Below, in pieces: positions 7,915 to 16,917 of a DNA stretch of 64,000 nt. This DNA comes from Mucilaginibacter frigoritolerans (GTDB taxonomy: Bacteria; Bacteroidota; Bacteroidia; Sphingobacteriales; Sphingobacteriaceae): the NCBI RefSeq assembly GCF_007830615.1, contig NZ_VLLI01000003.1:248001-312000 (forward strand), written 5' to 3'. The position numbers and the translations under genes were made by a program. Position 1 is the first letter of the stretch; each line of letters starts with the position of its first letter. The notes beneath the pieces were generated by a model that saw only the letters and a program-made list of their open reading frames with translations, was not told the origin of the DNA and ran no database searches.

Positions 7915-8208
7915 ATGTTCATTATAGATCTCCATTATATTGTTCCGCTGGAGGAACTGGATAAGCATATGGAAGCGCATGTGCAGTATCTGGACAAATA
8001 TTACAAACAAAACATCTTTATAGCATCGGGCAGAAAAGTACCGCGAAACGGTGGTGTGATCCTTGCTTTAGCCGATTCTGTTGAAGAAGTAGAACAAATT
8101 ATTACCGAGGACCCTTTCCATAAACATCATTTGGCGGAATTTAAAATCACTCAATTTTTAACTTCCAAAAGTCATCCCGATTTAAGAAATTTATTAAAAA
8201 TTCAATAG
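7915..8208 (+). CDS. YciI-family protein
   Basis: 97 aa, the usual length of YciI-like proteins (dimeric alpha/beta ferredoxin-like fold). It has the conserved initial strand (MFIIDLHYIVP), a His-containing helix (EAHVQYLDKYYKQ), GRKVPRNGGVIL, and the end strand with DPFHKHHLAEFKITQF. Family members are poorly characterised; a His-Asp pair suggests catalysis. It lies 39 bases after the preceding gene. Confidence 0.8.
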   Translation: MFIIDLHYIVPLEELDKHMEAHVQYLDKYYKQNIFIASGRKVPRNGGVILALADSVEEVEQIITEDPFHKHHLAEFKITQFLTSKSHPDLRNLLKIQ

Positions 8209-8256
8209 GGTGTTTAGTATAACACCTTTTACAGTGGTATTTAATAAATTAATCTG

Positions 8257-8865
8257 ATGGAACAATATGACAGCCGGGTAGATGCTTACATTGCTAAAGC
8301 AGCACCATTTGCAAAACCCATTTTGGAGTATATAAGGCAACTGGTTCATGAAACCTCACCACAAATCACCGAAAACATAAAATGGGGATTCCCTTTTTAT
8401 GAGTATAAAGGAGTGCTGTGCAATATGTCAGCCTTTAAACAGCATTGCGCATTAGGGTTTTGGAAAGTAGCCTTACTTAATGACCCAGGCAGTGTATTAA
8501 AACGGGGCGATGGAACAGCGGGAAGTTTCGGCCCGATCACCACCATTGCCGATTTACCTGCAAAAGAGATTTTGACTGATTTTATCCGTCAGGCAATGGC
8601 ACTGAATGAAAATGATGTAAAGGTCCCGGTAAAAAAAGCTCCTGTCGAAAAGAAAGCTGTACCGGAAACACCTGATTATTTTTTGGATTTCCTGGCCGAT
8701 CATCCAAATGCGAAGCTAACATTCGAAAGTTTCAGCCCATCGCACAAACGCGAATATGTGGAATGGATAGTCGACGCTAAAACAGATGCAACGCGCCTTA
8801 AACGCATGCAAACAGCTTTAGAGTGGCTGAGCGAAGGAAAATCAAGGCATTGGAGGTACAAATAA
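8257..8865 (+). CDS. DUF1801 / YdeI-OmdA family protein
   Basis: 202 aa. The N-terminal half is DUF1801-like (YIRQLVHETSPQITENIKWGFPFYEYKG, CNMSAFKQHCALGFWK). The C-terminal half is a YdeI/OmpD-associated domain with FESFSPSHKREYVEWIVDAK and RLKRMQTALEWLSEGK. The family is linked to stress and peptide resistance in some bacteria, but its biochemical role is unknown. It is convergent with the LLM gene, with a gap of only 10 bases and no obvious terminator. Confidence 0.8.
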   Translation: MEQYDSRVDAYIAKAAPFAKPILEYIRQLVHETSPQITENIKWGFPFYEYKGVLCNMSAFKQHCALGFWKVALLNDPGSVLKRGDGTAGSFGPITTIADLPAKEILTDFIRQAMALNENDVKVPVKKAPVEKKAVPETPDYFLDFLADHPNAKLTFESFSPSHKREYVEWIVDAKTDATRLKRMQTALEWLSEGKSRHWRYK

Positions 8866-8875
8866 TCTACCTATC

Positions 8876-9904
8876 CTATTTCCCGTTAACTATCGGCGCC
8901 ACCCTTTTCCCGATCAGTTCAATAGCATGCAATAGTATTTCATGCGGGATATCGGCATTATCCATCTGAAAGGTTAATCTTGAAATACCCCCCAATGCTT
9001 CGCTGTGCCTGATGATCTTTTCGGCAATTTCTTCGGGGCCGCCAACCAGCAGGGCTCCTGTAGTACCAGTTTGGGCATTAAACTGCGGACGAGTTACCGG
9101 CGGCCATCCACGTTCCCTGCCTATACGGGTAAACGTTTCTGCATAGCCCGGATAATATTCATCCATAGCTTGTTCTGTAGTATCGGCCACATAACCTAAA
9201 GAATGCAGGCCCACTTTTAACTTATCAGGCGAATGTCCTGCCCTGCGCCCTGCTTCGCGGTATAAATCAACCAGCGGGCGGAAACGGTGCGTTTCGCCAC
9301 CAATAACAGCAACCATTAAGGGCAAACCTAATACTCCGGCGCGTACAAAAGATTCTGGTGTACCACCTACCCCCAGCCATACCGGGAACGGATCCTGTAG
9401 CGGACGCGGATAAATAGACTGATTTTTTAAAGCAGGGCGAAACTTACCCGACCAGTTAACTACTTCGTTATCGCGGATGTTTAATAAAAGTTCTAATTTT
9501 TCGGCAAAAAGGGCATCATAATCCTGCAGATTTAAGCCAAACAGCGGGAAGGCTTCGGTGAATGACCCACGCCCTACCACCATTTCTGCACGGCCACCAG
9601 AGATAAGATCAAGCGTAGCAAAATTTTGAAATACCCGCACCGGGTCGGCAGCGCTTAAAACGGTAACCGCACTGGTTAATATAATCCGTTTGGTGATTGC
9701 TGCCGCAGCAGCCAGGATCATAGTTGGGGCCGAGTCTAAAAATTCTTTGCGGTGATGCTCGCCGATACCAAAAACATCTAATCCACATTCATCGGCATGC
9801 TTTATACGTTCCAGCAATTGGGCAATTGCATCGGCGCGGTTTATTGTTTTAGCTGCATCCTCGCTAGTCATTGCCGAAGCAAAGCTATCAATCCCTATTT
9901 CCAT
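8876..9904 (-). CDS. LLM-class flavin-dependent oxidoreductase
   Basis: 342-aa bacterial-luciferase-like monooxygenase. Characteristic segments are GLDVFGIGEHHRKEF, ILTSAVTVLSAADPVRVFQ, DLISGGRAEMVVGRGSF, PVWLGVGGTPESFVRAG and GLPLMVAVIGG. The TIM-barrel fold binds FMN or F420. The substrate cannot be told. A single-gene unit on the minus strand. Confidence 0.88.
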   Translation of the reverse strand: MEIGIDSFASAMTSEDAAKTINRADAIAQLLERIKHADECGLDVFGIGEHHRKEFLDSAPTMILAAAAAITKRIILTSAVTVLSAADPVRVFQNFATLDLISGGRAEMVVGRGSFTEAFPLFGLNLQDYDALFAEKLELLLNIRDNEVVNWSGKFRPALKNQSIYPRPLQDPFPVWLGVGGTPESFVRAGVLGLPLMVAVIGGETHRFRPLVDLYREAGRRAGHSPDKLKVGLHSLGYVADTTEQAMDEYYPGYAETFTRIGRERGWPPVTRPQFNAQTGTTGALLVGGPEEIAEKIIRHSEALGGISRLTFQMDNADIPHEILLHAIELIGKRVAPIVNGK

Positions 9905-9965
9905 GTTTGGTAGATTTTTGTAAACCCAAATATATCGTCTATGCGTTCAAAAAATGAACGCCTGC

Positions 9966-10727
9966 CTAAAACTCCAGCGGCCCCAGTCTCCGCATATTTC
10001 TCATAATCAGGTACTGCCTGTGCCTTACATAAGCGCTCGGATTAGTAGCCGACCATTTTAACGGACTTGGGAATATAGAGGCAATGGAAGCAGCCTCCCG
10101 GTTACTCAATTGCGATGCTGATTTATGGAAGTAGGTTTGCGCAGCAGCCTCGGCGCCATAAACGCCATCGCCCATTTCAATTACATTCAGGTATACTTCC
10201 ATTATACGCTTTTTACTCCAAAAAACTTCCATCAGCAAGGTAAACCAGGCCTCAAACCCCTTACGGATAATGGACCTGCCCGGCCAAAGGAAAACATTTT
10301 TAGCCGTCTGCTGTGATATGGTGCTGCCACCTATCAACTTTTTACTGTGCTCATTCTTTTTGTAAGCCTTCTCCATAGCATTAAAGTCAAACCCATGGTT
10401 TTCCAAAAATGTTTGATCTTCGGCAGCAACGGCGGCGCGTTTCATGGGGTCGGCAATCTCCTCAAAGCTTTTCCAGCTTTTTTCAATCTTCCATGGCTTT
10501 CCGGCGGCTTTTTGCTCAAATCCGCGCTGAATCATCAGCAAAGTAATGGGCGGATTTACAAAACGGAAAAGCAGCACAAAGAAAATACTGCCCGCTACAA
10601 AAACAATAAACAGAATTTTAAAAATCCGGAAGATCAGTTTAAATATCCCACCCTTAAAAGCGCCTTTTTTAGGTGGAGTTTTGGATGTGCGGCTGCGGGT
10701 TTGTGCTTTACCCTTGGTAGTTTTCAT
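9966..10727 (-). CDS. mtgA: Monofunctional peptidoglycan glycosyltransferase
   Basis: 253-aa GT51 enzyme that polymerises lipid II into glycan strands. A basic cytoplasmic tail (residues 1-30) is followed by one transmembrane helix (~31-53). The catalytic motif AAVAAEDQTFLENHGFD carries the general base Glu103. Other GT51 motifs follow: GGSTISQQTAKNVFLWPGRS, RKGFEAWFTLLMEVFWSKKRIMEVYLN and EMGDGVYGAEAAA. There is no transpeptidase domain, which separates it from class A PBPs. It probably works with separate PBPs in the periplasm. Confidence 0.93.
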   Translation of the reverse strand: MKTTKGKAQTRSRTSKTPPKKGAFKGGIFKLIFRIFKILFIVFVAGSIFFVLLFRFVNPPITLLMIQRGFEQKAAGKPWKIEKSWKSFEEIADPMKRAAVAAEDQTFLENHGFDFNAMEKAYKKNEHSKKLIGGSTISQQTAKNVFLWPGRSIIRKGFEAWFTLLMEVFWSKKRIMEVYLNVIEMGDGVYGAEAAAQTYFHKSASQLSNREAASIASIFPSPLKWSATNPSAYVRHRQYLIMRNMRRLGPLEF

Positions 10728-10864
10728 TTTGCTAAATGTATCAATTTAGTGGTAGTTTAGAAAAGAAGAATTGGGAAGCAAGAAAAAATCACATTAGCGC
10801 AATTTTGATTCCTGACTCTCGTACCCTGATACGTTTTTTTTGTATTAGGGTTCACTATCCGGCC

Positions 10865-11458
10865 TTACAAACCAAAATTATAAGCTACGTGTGCCGCAAT
10901 TTGGGTATATCCACCTCCTGGTTCAACACGGTTTTCGTAAAACAAACCAAAATCGGCACTGTTACGGCCCCGGTAGCCAAGTGGAATAGTATAACCAACT
11001 CCCGGCGAGTAAATAAATGCTGTTGTTTTGCCGGTATAATCCCCGGGATAGCTATTTACATTAAATGATGCACCTGCTTCACCTTCAATAAAAACCCTGC
11101 GGGCAACATACACTTTAACACCTGCCATAACCGGTATAAAAGAAGCCGTAGATCCATAGTAATCATCACCACTACTATACCCAACACCAACGCCGCCAAA
11201 ATCAGCACCTACCGAGTAAGCAGAACTTGAGGTATAAAAAGTATAGCCTGTTGTAAAAGTGATGCTTACCGGGCTGGTTGACAAAGGGTACACTAACCGG
11301 AGCGATAATTCGCCGGCTACCGGATAAACACTTGAAACCGATCCCACGGCAACACCCGGGTTAAAACCTACACTAAATTGTGGCAAAGTAGTACGTTGTG
11401 CATATGCGCCAAATACCGTTGAAATTGAAATAATAAATAAGAGTACAGTTTTTTTCAT
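10865..11458 (-). CDS. Predicted outer-membrane beta-barrel protein
   Basis: 197 aa with a clear signal peptide (MKKTVLLFIISISTVFGAYAQ). The mature part is rich in Gly, Ser, Tyr and alternating hydrophobic residues, with strands such as FSVGFNPGVAVGSV, LSLRLVYPL, VFIEGEAGASF and a terminal AAHVAYNFGL, as in small porin-like barrels. Specific function unknown. It lies between mtgA and the ribosomal operon terminator. Confidence 0.65.
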   Translation of the reverse strand: MKKTVLLFIISISTVFGAYAQRTTLPQFSVGFNPGVAVGSVSSVYPVAGELSLRLVYPLSTSPVSITFTTGYTFYTSSSAYSVGADFGGVGVGYSSGDDYYGSTASFIPVMAGVKVYVARRVFIEGEAGASFNVNSYPGDYTGKTTAFIYSPGVGYTIPLGYRGRNSADFGLFYENRVEPGGGYTQIAAHVAYNFGL

Positions 11459-11529
11459 ACAAGCAAGATGTTATTTGATGCGAAAATAAAGAAAATAATC
11501 AGTTAGCGGGGAAGCGGCACGCCCCAAAA

Positions 11530-11566
11530 CAAAAAAGGTGTCCTGCTTTCGCAAAACACCTTTTAT
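11530..11566 (-). terminator. Terminator of the rpsF-rpsR-rplI operon
   Basis: On the minus strand AAAGGTGT...ACACCTTTT forms a strong hairpin ending in a T-tract (TTTTTTG). It lies 46 bases after the rplI stop codon. Confidence 0.8.
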
Positions 11567-11611
11567 TATAATTCAAATTCCGAAATCGAAAATCCGACTT
11601 CTGAAATAAAC

Positions 11612-12055
11612 TTATTCAGCTACTACTTCAAAAGGAACCTGAACTTTAACTTCTTTGTGTAAGTTTACGTTAGCAACGTACTCACCAACAAATTTAGGTT
11701 CAGTTTCAAAAGTAATACGACGACGATCAACTTCAAAGCCTTCTTTTTTCAAAGCGTCAGCAATTTGAATAGTGTTGATGGCACCGAAAATTTTACCGGT
11801 TTCACCAGCTTTAGCGCCAATGGTTAGTTTTACACCTTCCAAACGGGCAGCAATAGCATCAGCATCTTTACGGATTTTTTCTTGTTTAAACTGAGCCTGT
11901 TTAAGGTTTTCAGCTAAAACTTTACGGGCACTTTCAGTAGCCTGTATAGCATAACCCTTAGGGATAAGATAGTTACGGCCATAACCTGGCTTTACCTTTA
12001 CTACATCGTCTTTATCGCCGAGGTGTTTTACGTCTTGTTTTAAAATAACTTCCAT
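11612..12055 (-). CDS. rplI: 50S ribosomal protein L9
   Basis: 147 aa, normal L9 length. The N-terminal rRNA-binding domain has MEVILKQDVKHLGDKDDVVKVKPGYGRNYLIPKGYA (split by domain: strand, GxGRNYLIP turn, helix). It is followed by the long connecting helix and the C-terminal domain with LTIGAKAGETGKIFGAI. Last gene of the rpsF-rpsR-rplI operon, 15 bases after rpsR. Confidence 0.98.
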   Translation of the reverse strand: MEVILKQDVKHLGDKDDVVKVKPGYGRNYLIPKGYAIQATESARKVLAENLKQAQFKQEKIRKDADAIAARLEGVKLTIGAKAGETGKIFGAINTIQIADALKKEGFEVDRRRITFETEPKFVGEYVANVNLHKEVKVQVPFEVVAE

Positions 12056-12070
12056 CTTTTTACCTCCTGA

Positions 12071-12334
12071 TTATTTTAATGAGTCTGTAACATAAGGTAA
12101 TAAACCGATGTGGCGCGCACGTTTAACCGCCTGAGCCACTTTACGCTGAAACTTTAATGAAGTTCCGGTTAAACGGCGTGGTAATACTTTACCCTGATCG
12201 TTAATGAACTTTAATAAAAAGTTAGCGTCTTTGTAATCGATATATTTAATACCGTTCTTTTTGAAACGGCAATATTTTTTACGTGTATCCTCCACTTTTG
12301 GAGCGGTAACGTATTTAATTTGGTCGTTTGCCAT
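12071..12334 (-). CDS. rpsR: 30S ribosomal protein S18
   Basis: 87 aa. It contains the S18 signature: [26 protein letters not shown], then [20 protein letters not shown] wording and [12 protein letters not shown]. Its start codon overlaps the rpsF stop by one base (TAATG), indicating translational coupling. S18 binds 16S rRNA as a heterodimer with S6. Confidence 0.98.
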   Translation of the reverse strand: MANDQIKYVTAPKVEDTRKKYCRFKKNGIKYIDYKDANFLLKFINDQGKVLPRRLTGTSLKFQRKVAQAVKRARHIGLLPYVTDSLK

Positions 12335-12699
12335 TAGTTTGCTGCCTCCTCTGCTTTAGGTGATTTTTTGTTAAATGCACCACTGCGTTTTTTGTCGTTG
12401 TAAGCAACGGCATGTTTGTCTAAAGCAATGGTAAGGAAACGTAAAACACGCTCATCACGTCTTAATTCAATTTCCAGTTTGTTAATTAATTCACCCGGAG
12501 CCTTGAATTCAGTTAAGTGATAGTACCCTGTAGTTTTCTTTTGAATAGGGTACGCTAATTTTCTCAAACCCCAATTATCCTCCTGGACAATTTCGGCTCC
12601 GTTATCAGTAAGGAGTTTGCTGTATTTGGCGATGCCTTCTGCAGCTGCTTCTACTGACAACAACGGGGTTAGAACGATCACGATTTCGTACTGTTGCAT
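12334..12699 (-). CDS. rpsF: 30S ribosomal protein S6
   Basis: 121 aa ferredoxin-like S6: [15 protein letters not shown] at the N-terminus, then [21 protein letters not shown] and [17 protein letters not shown]. First gene of the operon. The C-terminal tail ([16 protein letters not shown]) is a short charged extension. Confidence 0.98.
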   Translation of the reverse strand: MQQYEIVIVLTPLLSVEAAAEGIAKYSKLLTDNGAEIVQEDNWGLRKLAYPIQKKTTGYYHLTEFKAPGELINKLEIELRRDERVLRFLTIALDKHAVAYNDKKRSGAFNKKSPKAEEAAN

Positions 12700-12704
12700 T
12701 GTTA

Positions 12705-12752
12705 TACTTTGATTTTTAATAAATTACCCGCTATTACGGGGCTGCAAAGATA
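12705..12752 (-). promoter_or_regulatory. rpsF promoter -7 box and 5' leader hairpin
   Basis: On the minus strand TATCTTTG (12745-12752) is an exact TAnnTTTG -7 box; the -33 region is not canonical. The predicted short leader holds a hairpin CCCG-TAATAG-CGGG. Leaders of rpsF operons in many bacteria carry an S6:S18-binding autoregulatory hairpin with a conserved CCG. Whether this small hairpin is that element is inference. Confidence 0.4.
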
Positions 12753-13045
12753 AGTATTCTTGTGAAAAACTGTGCATTTTTGTAAAAAAATGTGTAGTTA
12801 TTACATTATACTATTTCACTCCCCCTTTTTTGCACGGCCATACTTAGTATTTTCGAACATTTGTCAGATTAATTACCGCCCACTGATGACTGCTAACTAA
12901 AGGTTGGGCGCCCGGGGCGGGCTATCCGCTCATACTGCACGGGCCTTAGCCGCCGGGCCGGTATCCGCTGCTATCCCTAGCGCGAAGTGAACATTTGGAA
13001 TAAATGGAAATATTTTACTTATAAAAATCACAAATGCTAATATGC
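12753..13045. other. Non-coding stretch between rpsF and the next gene, containing a GC-rich repeat-like element
   Basis: This and the adjacent leader make a gap of 346 bases without a gene. About 12904-12984 is strikingly GC-rich compared with its surroundings. It has near-symmetric ends (GGGCTATCCGCT... and ...CCGCTGCTATCCCTAGCGCG) and internal GGGCC/GGCCC-type pairs. Elements of this style recur between genes in many Bacteroidota genomes, so I take it as a dispersed repeat. Nothing else is seen. Confidence 0.5.
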
Positions 13046-13972
13046 TTAATCAATTGGTCGCCTTTTATGCAACCAATTTTTTCCAGTATACTCAAATATT
13101 TGCCTAATTCGTAAATCGTGAAGAATCTGATTTAGATAATCGTCGTAACTAATATGATGTCTAGCTTGAACTTGCGCTTCAATGTCTGGGTTTTTGAAAG
13201 CTAAGATATTCATTTGCTGACCTGCAAATATGATTATTTTTTGTTCCTTAATCGGAAAAACACCTTGAATATCTAACTGATTAGTACCAGTTATATCAAT
13301 ACTCACAGCGATATTACCTTCATTGTCCATTACTTCAAATCCGTGGTCATCGTAATTAAATTTGCCAGTAAAATTCCTATTGGGTCTCCAAAAATTATTT
13401 TCGATTTCAGCTATTAAATTACCCTTTAGATCAAACACTTTCATACTTATTAATATCTTACTATGGTCAAAACCGATTGAGATAGGATCTTTGTCTGCAA
13501 ATTGAAATATTTTAGCCCCCATTTTGAAATTCTTCAATGGATTGCTAAAAGTATTTCCGCCTATCCTAAATGAAATTTTATCCGTGAAGGCTTGACTAAA
13601 ATCTAAATGTAATTCTCCGGATTGTAGATTTTCAGCAGCTTCGTAAGCTGTTCTTTCATCAACCTTAGCTATCAATTTTTGAGTTTCTATCGTTAGTTTT
13701 TGGACTTCTATGATCAACTCTTTAGATTTTTGATTTAATGCCAAATTTTCATCAGAAGTCTGTTTGTTAGCAGTTGTTATTTGCTGAATTTTTATAGAAA
13801 TATCCCTATTAAGAGCAGATAACTTTTGTGTCTCGTTTCCTAGCCGTTCAATATTATCACTTTGACTTGCATCTTTTGAGCTCTTATATGCATTAGCAAT
13901 TAGCGCAGCGATGGTACCAATAACGACAATAAGTATTGGTAAATTCTTCGAAATATAGTTCATTATTTCCAT
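13046..13972 (-). CDS. Membrane-anchored coiled-coil protein of unknown function
   Basis: 308 aa, not recognised. A transmembrane helix at about residues 10-28 (LPILIVVIGTIAALIANAY) is followed by a coiled coil at ~35-110, rich in Lys, Glu, Gln and Asn with regular hydrophobic spacing. A beta-rich domain (~118-265) follows, in which FDLKGNLIAEIENNFW and DNEGNIAVSIDITGTNQL look like repeated strand-turn units. Start may be the ATG at 13972 or 13963. Base composition is more AT-rich than its neighbours, suggesting an accessory gene (inference). Confidence 0.6.
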   Translation of the reverse strand: MEIMNYISKNLPILIVVIGTIAALIANAYKSSKDASQSDNIERLGNETQKLSALNRDISIKIQQITTANKQTSDENLALNQKSKELIIEVQKLTIETQKLIAKVDERTAYEAAENLQSGELHLDFSQAFTDKISFRIGGNTFSNPLKNFKMGAKIFQFADKDPISIGFDHSKILISMKVFDLKGNLIAEIENNFWRPNRNFTGKFNYDDHGFEVMDNEGNIAVSIDITGTNQLDIQGVFPIKEQKIIIFAGQQMNILAFKNPDIEAQVQARHHISYDDYLNQILHDLRIRQIFEYTGKNWLHKRRPID

Positions 13973-14111
13973 TGTCTAGGTTTAAATAAATTAAAGGGCT
14001 CTCGTTAATTGATATGAAATGTATTAATAACTTTTTGTAAACCAATATATTAAATTAAAAAACATCTCCTATTTTGATAAAACCCTTATTTAATCAAATT
14101 ACTCTATCATA

Positions 14112-14128
14112 TGTTTACTTAGTAAACA
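14112..14128. promoter_or_regulatory. Palindromic operator candidate upstream of the aldo/keto reductase
   Basis: TGTTTACTTAGTAAACA is a perfect 7+3+7 palindrome 32 bases before the ATG at 14161. A -7-like TAACTTCG follows at 14134-14141, placing the palindrome across the -33 region, where a repressor could block transcription. The regulator is unknown and none is adjacent. Confidence 0.5.
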
Positions 14129-14160
14129 TTCCCTAACTTCGCTCTATCTAACTATAAAAT

Positions 14161-15042
14161 ATGAGCAATCCATCCACCATCACCATAGCTGCCAATAGCA
14201 GCCATCCATTAACCGTTAATCGTTTGGGCTACGGCACCATGCGCCTTACCGGCCCCGAGATATACGGTGAACCACAAAACCGCCCCGAGGCTTTGCAGAT
14301 TTTAAAAAAAGCCATTCAAAGCGGCGTTAACTTTATTGATACCGCCGATTATTATGGCGATGATGTTACCAACAGGTTAATTGCAGAAGCCTTATATCCC
14401 TACCCTGCCGATTTGGTGATCTGTACCAAAGTTGGTGGCGCCCGCAAGCCAGACAAAAACTGGATACCCTATAATAAGCCCGAAAATTTGCGTGCCAGTA
14501 TTGATAATAACCTGCGCACCCTGAAACAGGAACAAATTACCCTAGTGCACTACCGCTGTATGCATGGTCACGGCGCACCTTTTAAAGAAGGCATGGATGC
14601 CATGTTCCAGATGCAAAAAGAAGGTAAGATTTTACACGTAGGCGTAAGCAACGTAACCCGAGATGATCTGGAAGCAGCTATGAAAATGGGCGAAATTGCT
14701 ACCGTCGAAAATATGTATGGCCACGCGCAGCGTACCACACATAAAGCAGACCACATGGAAAGCAACGGAGGTGAAGAAGTGTTGGATATTTGCGAAAAAA
14801 ATGAAATCCCTTTGGTACCCTATTTTTCTTTGTTTCTTTCGGTGCCCAAAAAAGATACTCGTATTGCCGAGATCGCCAAAAAATATGGAGTGAACGAAAT
14901 ACAGGCAAATATTGCCTGGCTTCTGCATAAATCACCATGGATTTTACCTATACCAGGAACTTCTTCGCTGGCACATTTTGAAGAAAATATAGCTGCAGCA
15001 AATATAAAACTGAGTAAAGAAGATATGGACTTTTTACAGTAG
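14161..15042 (+). CDS. Aldo/keto reductase
   Basis: 293-aa (alpha/beta)8 NADPH-dependent oxidoreductase. Family motifs: LGYGTMRLTG near the N-terminus, FIDTADYYG with the conserved Asp (~60) and catalytic Tyr (~65), DLVICTKVGG with the catalytic Lys, and ITLVHYRCMHG with the catalytic-site His. Later come GKILHVGVSNV, and IPGTSSLAHFEENIAA for cofactor phosphate binding. Substrate unknown. The palindrome just upstream suggests inducible expression. Confidence 0.92.
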   Translation: MSNPSTITIAANSSHPLTVNRLGYGTMRLTGPEIYGEPQNRPEALQILKKAIQSGVNFIDTADYYGDDVTNRLIAEALYPYPADLVICTKVGGARKPDKNWIPYNKPENLRASIDNNLRTLKQEQITLVHYRCMHGHGAPFKEGMDAMFQMQKEGKILHVGVSNVTRDDLEAAMKMGEIATVENMYGHAQRTTHKADHMESNGGEEVLDICEKNEIPLVPYFSLFLSVPKKDTRIAEIAKKYGVNEIQANIAWLLHKSPWILPIPGTSSLAHFEENIAAANIKLSKEDMDFLQ

Positions 15043-15370
15043 TACTCTTTTAGTTTCGTATCTATTTTATAGGTAATAATATTATTTACGTATTAAAAAA
15101 TACATATAATATCATTACTATTTTCTCCTGATTTTATCAAATCACTCTTTAAGCAACCAATAGTTAAGATTCTTTCCTTTAGTATAACAACAAAATAAGA
15201 ATAATATAAATAAATTTATATTAAAGTAAATATTAGTGAATTCCATTGAAATATTGGTCGCTTTTCACCGTTAACATTATACTATTAATCTGCTATTGAT
15301 GGTTAAATTAATCTATTTGTAAATATTAAAATTTACTAAATAGGGTTTGATAAATATTAAAGCAGTTCAA
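15043..15370. other. AT-rich intergenic stretch
   Basis: About 330 bases between the aldo/keto reductase and the Wzi-like gene, very AT-rich. A weak inverted repeat GTATT/AATAC lies near 15090-15105. No open frame, no convincing terminator and no exact -33/-7 promoter is seen. Confidence 0.5.
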
Positions 15371-16816
15371 ATGAGAGCGATAAGTTTACTAATAACGCTA
15401 CTTTTTCTTCACTTAATAGTAAAATCACAGGATGTTCATGTCAGTCTAGAGGCGCAGGGTATCGGAACCACGGGCAACACTGTTCCGTTTTGGTTACGGT
15501 CCGACCAATTTGGAAGCATACCGCTTAAGGGGGGCTCGGGCAGCCTGATCGCCAAATTCCGCAAAGATTATGATTCCTTAAAAAAAGTAGACTGGGGTAT
15601 GTCGTTTGAAGGCAGGGGGAATTTCGGACAACAAACCCAATTCACCCTGATTGAAGGATTGGTAAAAGCGCGTGCCGGCGTTTTTGAATTAAAGGTTGGG
15701 CGCTCAAAAGATATTATCGGCCTGGTTGATTCAACCTTATCATCCGGCTCCTTCTCTGTATCCGGAAATGCATTAGGCGTGCCCAAGGCAAGCATAGGTG
15801 TACCTCAATACTACAGCATACCCATATTTGGAAAGTTAATTGCCGTTAAAGGCCATTTTGCCACAGGCTATCTTGGCGATATTGGTATACAATATAATGA
15901 AAAGCCCAAAGGCTTTGTTGGCTATTACCTTGAAAACGATCTTTATTTTAATATCGGACAGCCCGGCTCGCGCTTCCATTTCCAGTTTGGCTTTAATCAT
16001 GAGGCTGTATGGGGCAATGAGAAGGAGGTTTTTGGTTCCTCCTTTAAACTATCCCCTTTAAAAACATATTGGTATGTTATCAGCGGTAAAACCTATTACA
16101 GCTCAAAAGTGGGCAATCATTTGGGATCACTTGATGTTGGGGCCACTTATCGGTTTGATGATCTTACCTTAACTGTTTACCGTCAGAATCTTTATGACAA
16201 AGGCGCATTATGGCATTTGGCCAACTTAGCCGATGGGTTAAATGGCTTAAGCATTGCCAATAACCAGGCTAAAACAGGCGATTTTTATTGGAAAAAATTC
16301 CTTTTTGAATTTTTGTATACAGCCAATCAGGCAGGATATCTAAGCTCAAAAGACACCAAATCGGGTGCCGAAGATTATTATAACAACTATGAATATTTAC
16401 AGGGATGGTCATACAAAGACATGGGATTAGGTACCCCATTTATAACGCCAACTTACGATGCAAAAACTAAATCCAGCGCCCAGGGCAATGAGTTTTTCAT
16501 AAATAACAGGGTGTCCGCCTTGCACGTGGCGGCCGAAGTATATGCCTTTAAATGGTATTATACGGCTAAAATATCTTATTCAAAAAATTACGGCACTTTT
16601 GAAAATGGATCAGAACTGTATCGCGGCGTCGGCAGTATAGTAAAGGGAGTAGGCGACCCGCCATTTGCAGAAGTAAATGAAGCATCCCTCTACCTGGAAG
16701 GTATGAGACCACTAAAAAATGGATATACCATTGGTTACGACATTGGCATTGATCTTGGACAGCTATTAAACAACTCGCTGGGGCTCATCTTAAAAGCATC
16801 AAAATCATTTTTATAA
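15371..16816 (+). CDS. Capsule assembly Wzi-family outer-membrane protein
   Basis: 481 aa from the ATG at 15371, chosen because it gives a standard signal peptide (MRAISLLITLLFLHLIVKSQ). An in-frame TTG at 15347 would only add a non-signal extension. Features of Bacteroidota Wzi-like barrels are present: GTTGNTVPFWLRSDQFGSIP just after the signal peptide, many amphipathic beta strands, VKARAGVFELKVGRSKDIIG, and an aromatic/Leu C-terminus. Wzi attaches capsular polysaccharide to the cell surface; no capsule genes are adjacent. Family call moderate, barrel call strong. Confidence 0.75.
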   Translation: MRAISLLITLLFLHLIVKSQDVHVSLEAQGIGTTGNTVPFWLRSDQFGSIPLKGGSGSLIAKFRKDYDSLKKVDWGMSFEGRGNFGQQTQFTLIEGLVKARAGVFELKVGRSKDIIGLVDSTLSSGSFSVSGNALGVPKASIGVPQYYSIPIFGKLIAVKGHFATGYLGDIGIQYNEKPKGFVGYYLENDLYFNIGQPGSRFHFQFGFNHEAVWGNEKEVFGSSFKLSPLKTYWYVISGKTYYSSKVGNHLGSLDVGATYRFDDLTLTVYRQNLYDKGALWHLANLADGLNGLSIANNQAKTGDFYWKKFLFEFLYTANQAGYLSSKDTKSGAEDYYNNYEYLQGWSYKDMGLGTPFITPTYDAKTKSSAQGNEFFINNRVSALHVAAEVYAFKWYYTAKISYSKNYGTFENGSELYRGVGSIVKGVGDPPFAEVNEASLYLEGMRPLKNGYTIGYDIGIDLGQLLNNSLGLILKASKSFL

Positions 16817-16917
16817 AAACTTTTAATATAGATGCGTAACTTGCTTAATAAATACCTTATTTGGCACTTACCATTTACAAGCGAGTGTTTTTAATTGGTC
16901 AAAATAAAAAAGCTGCG

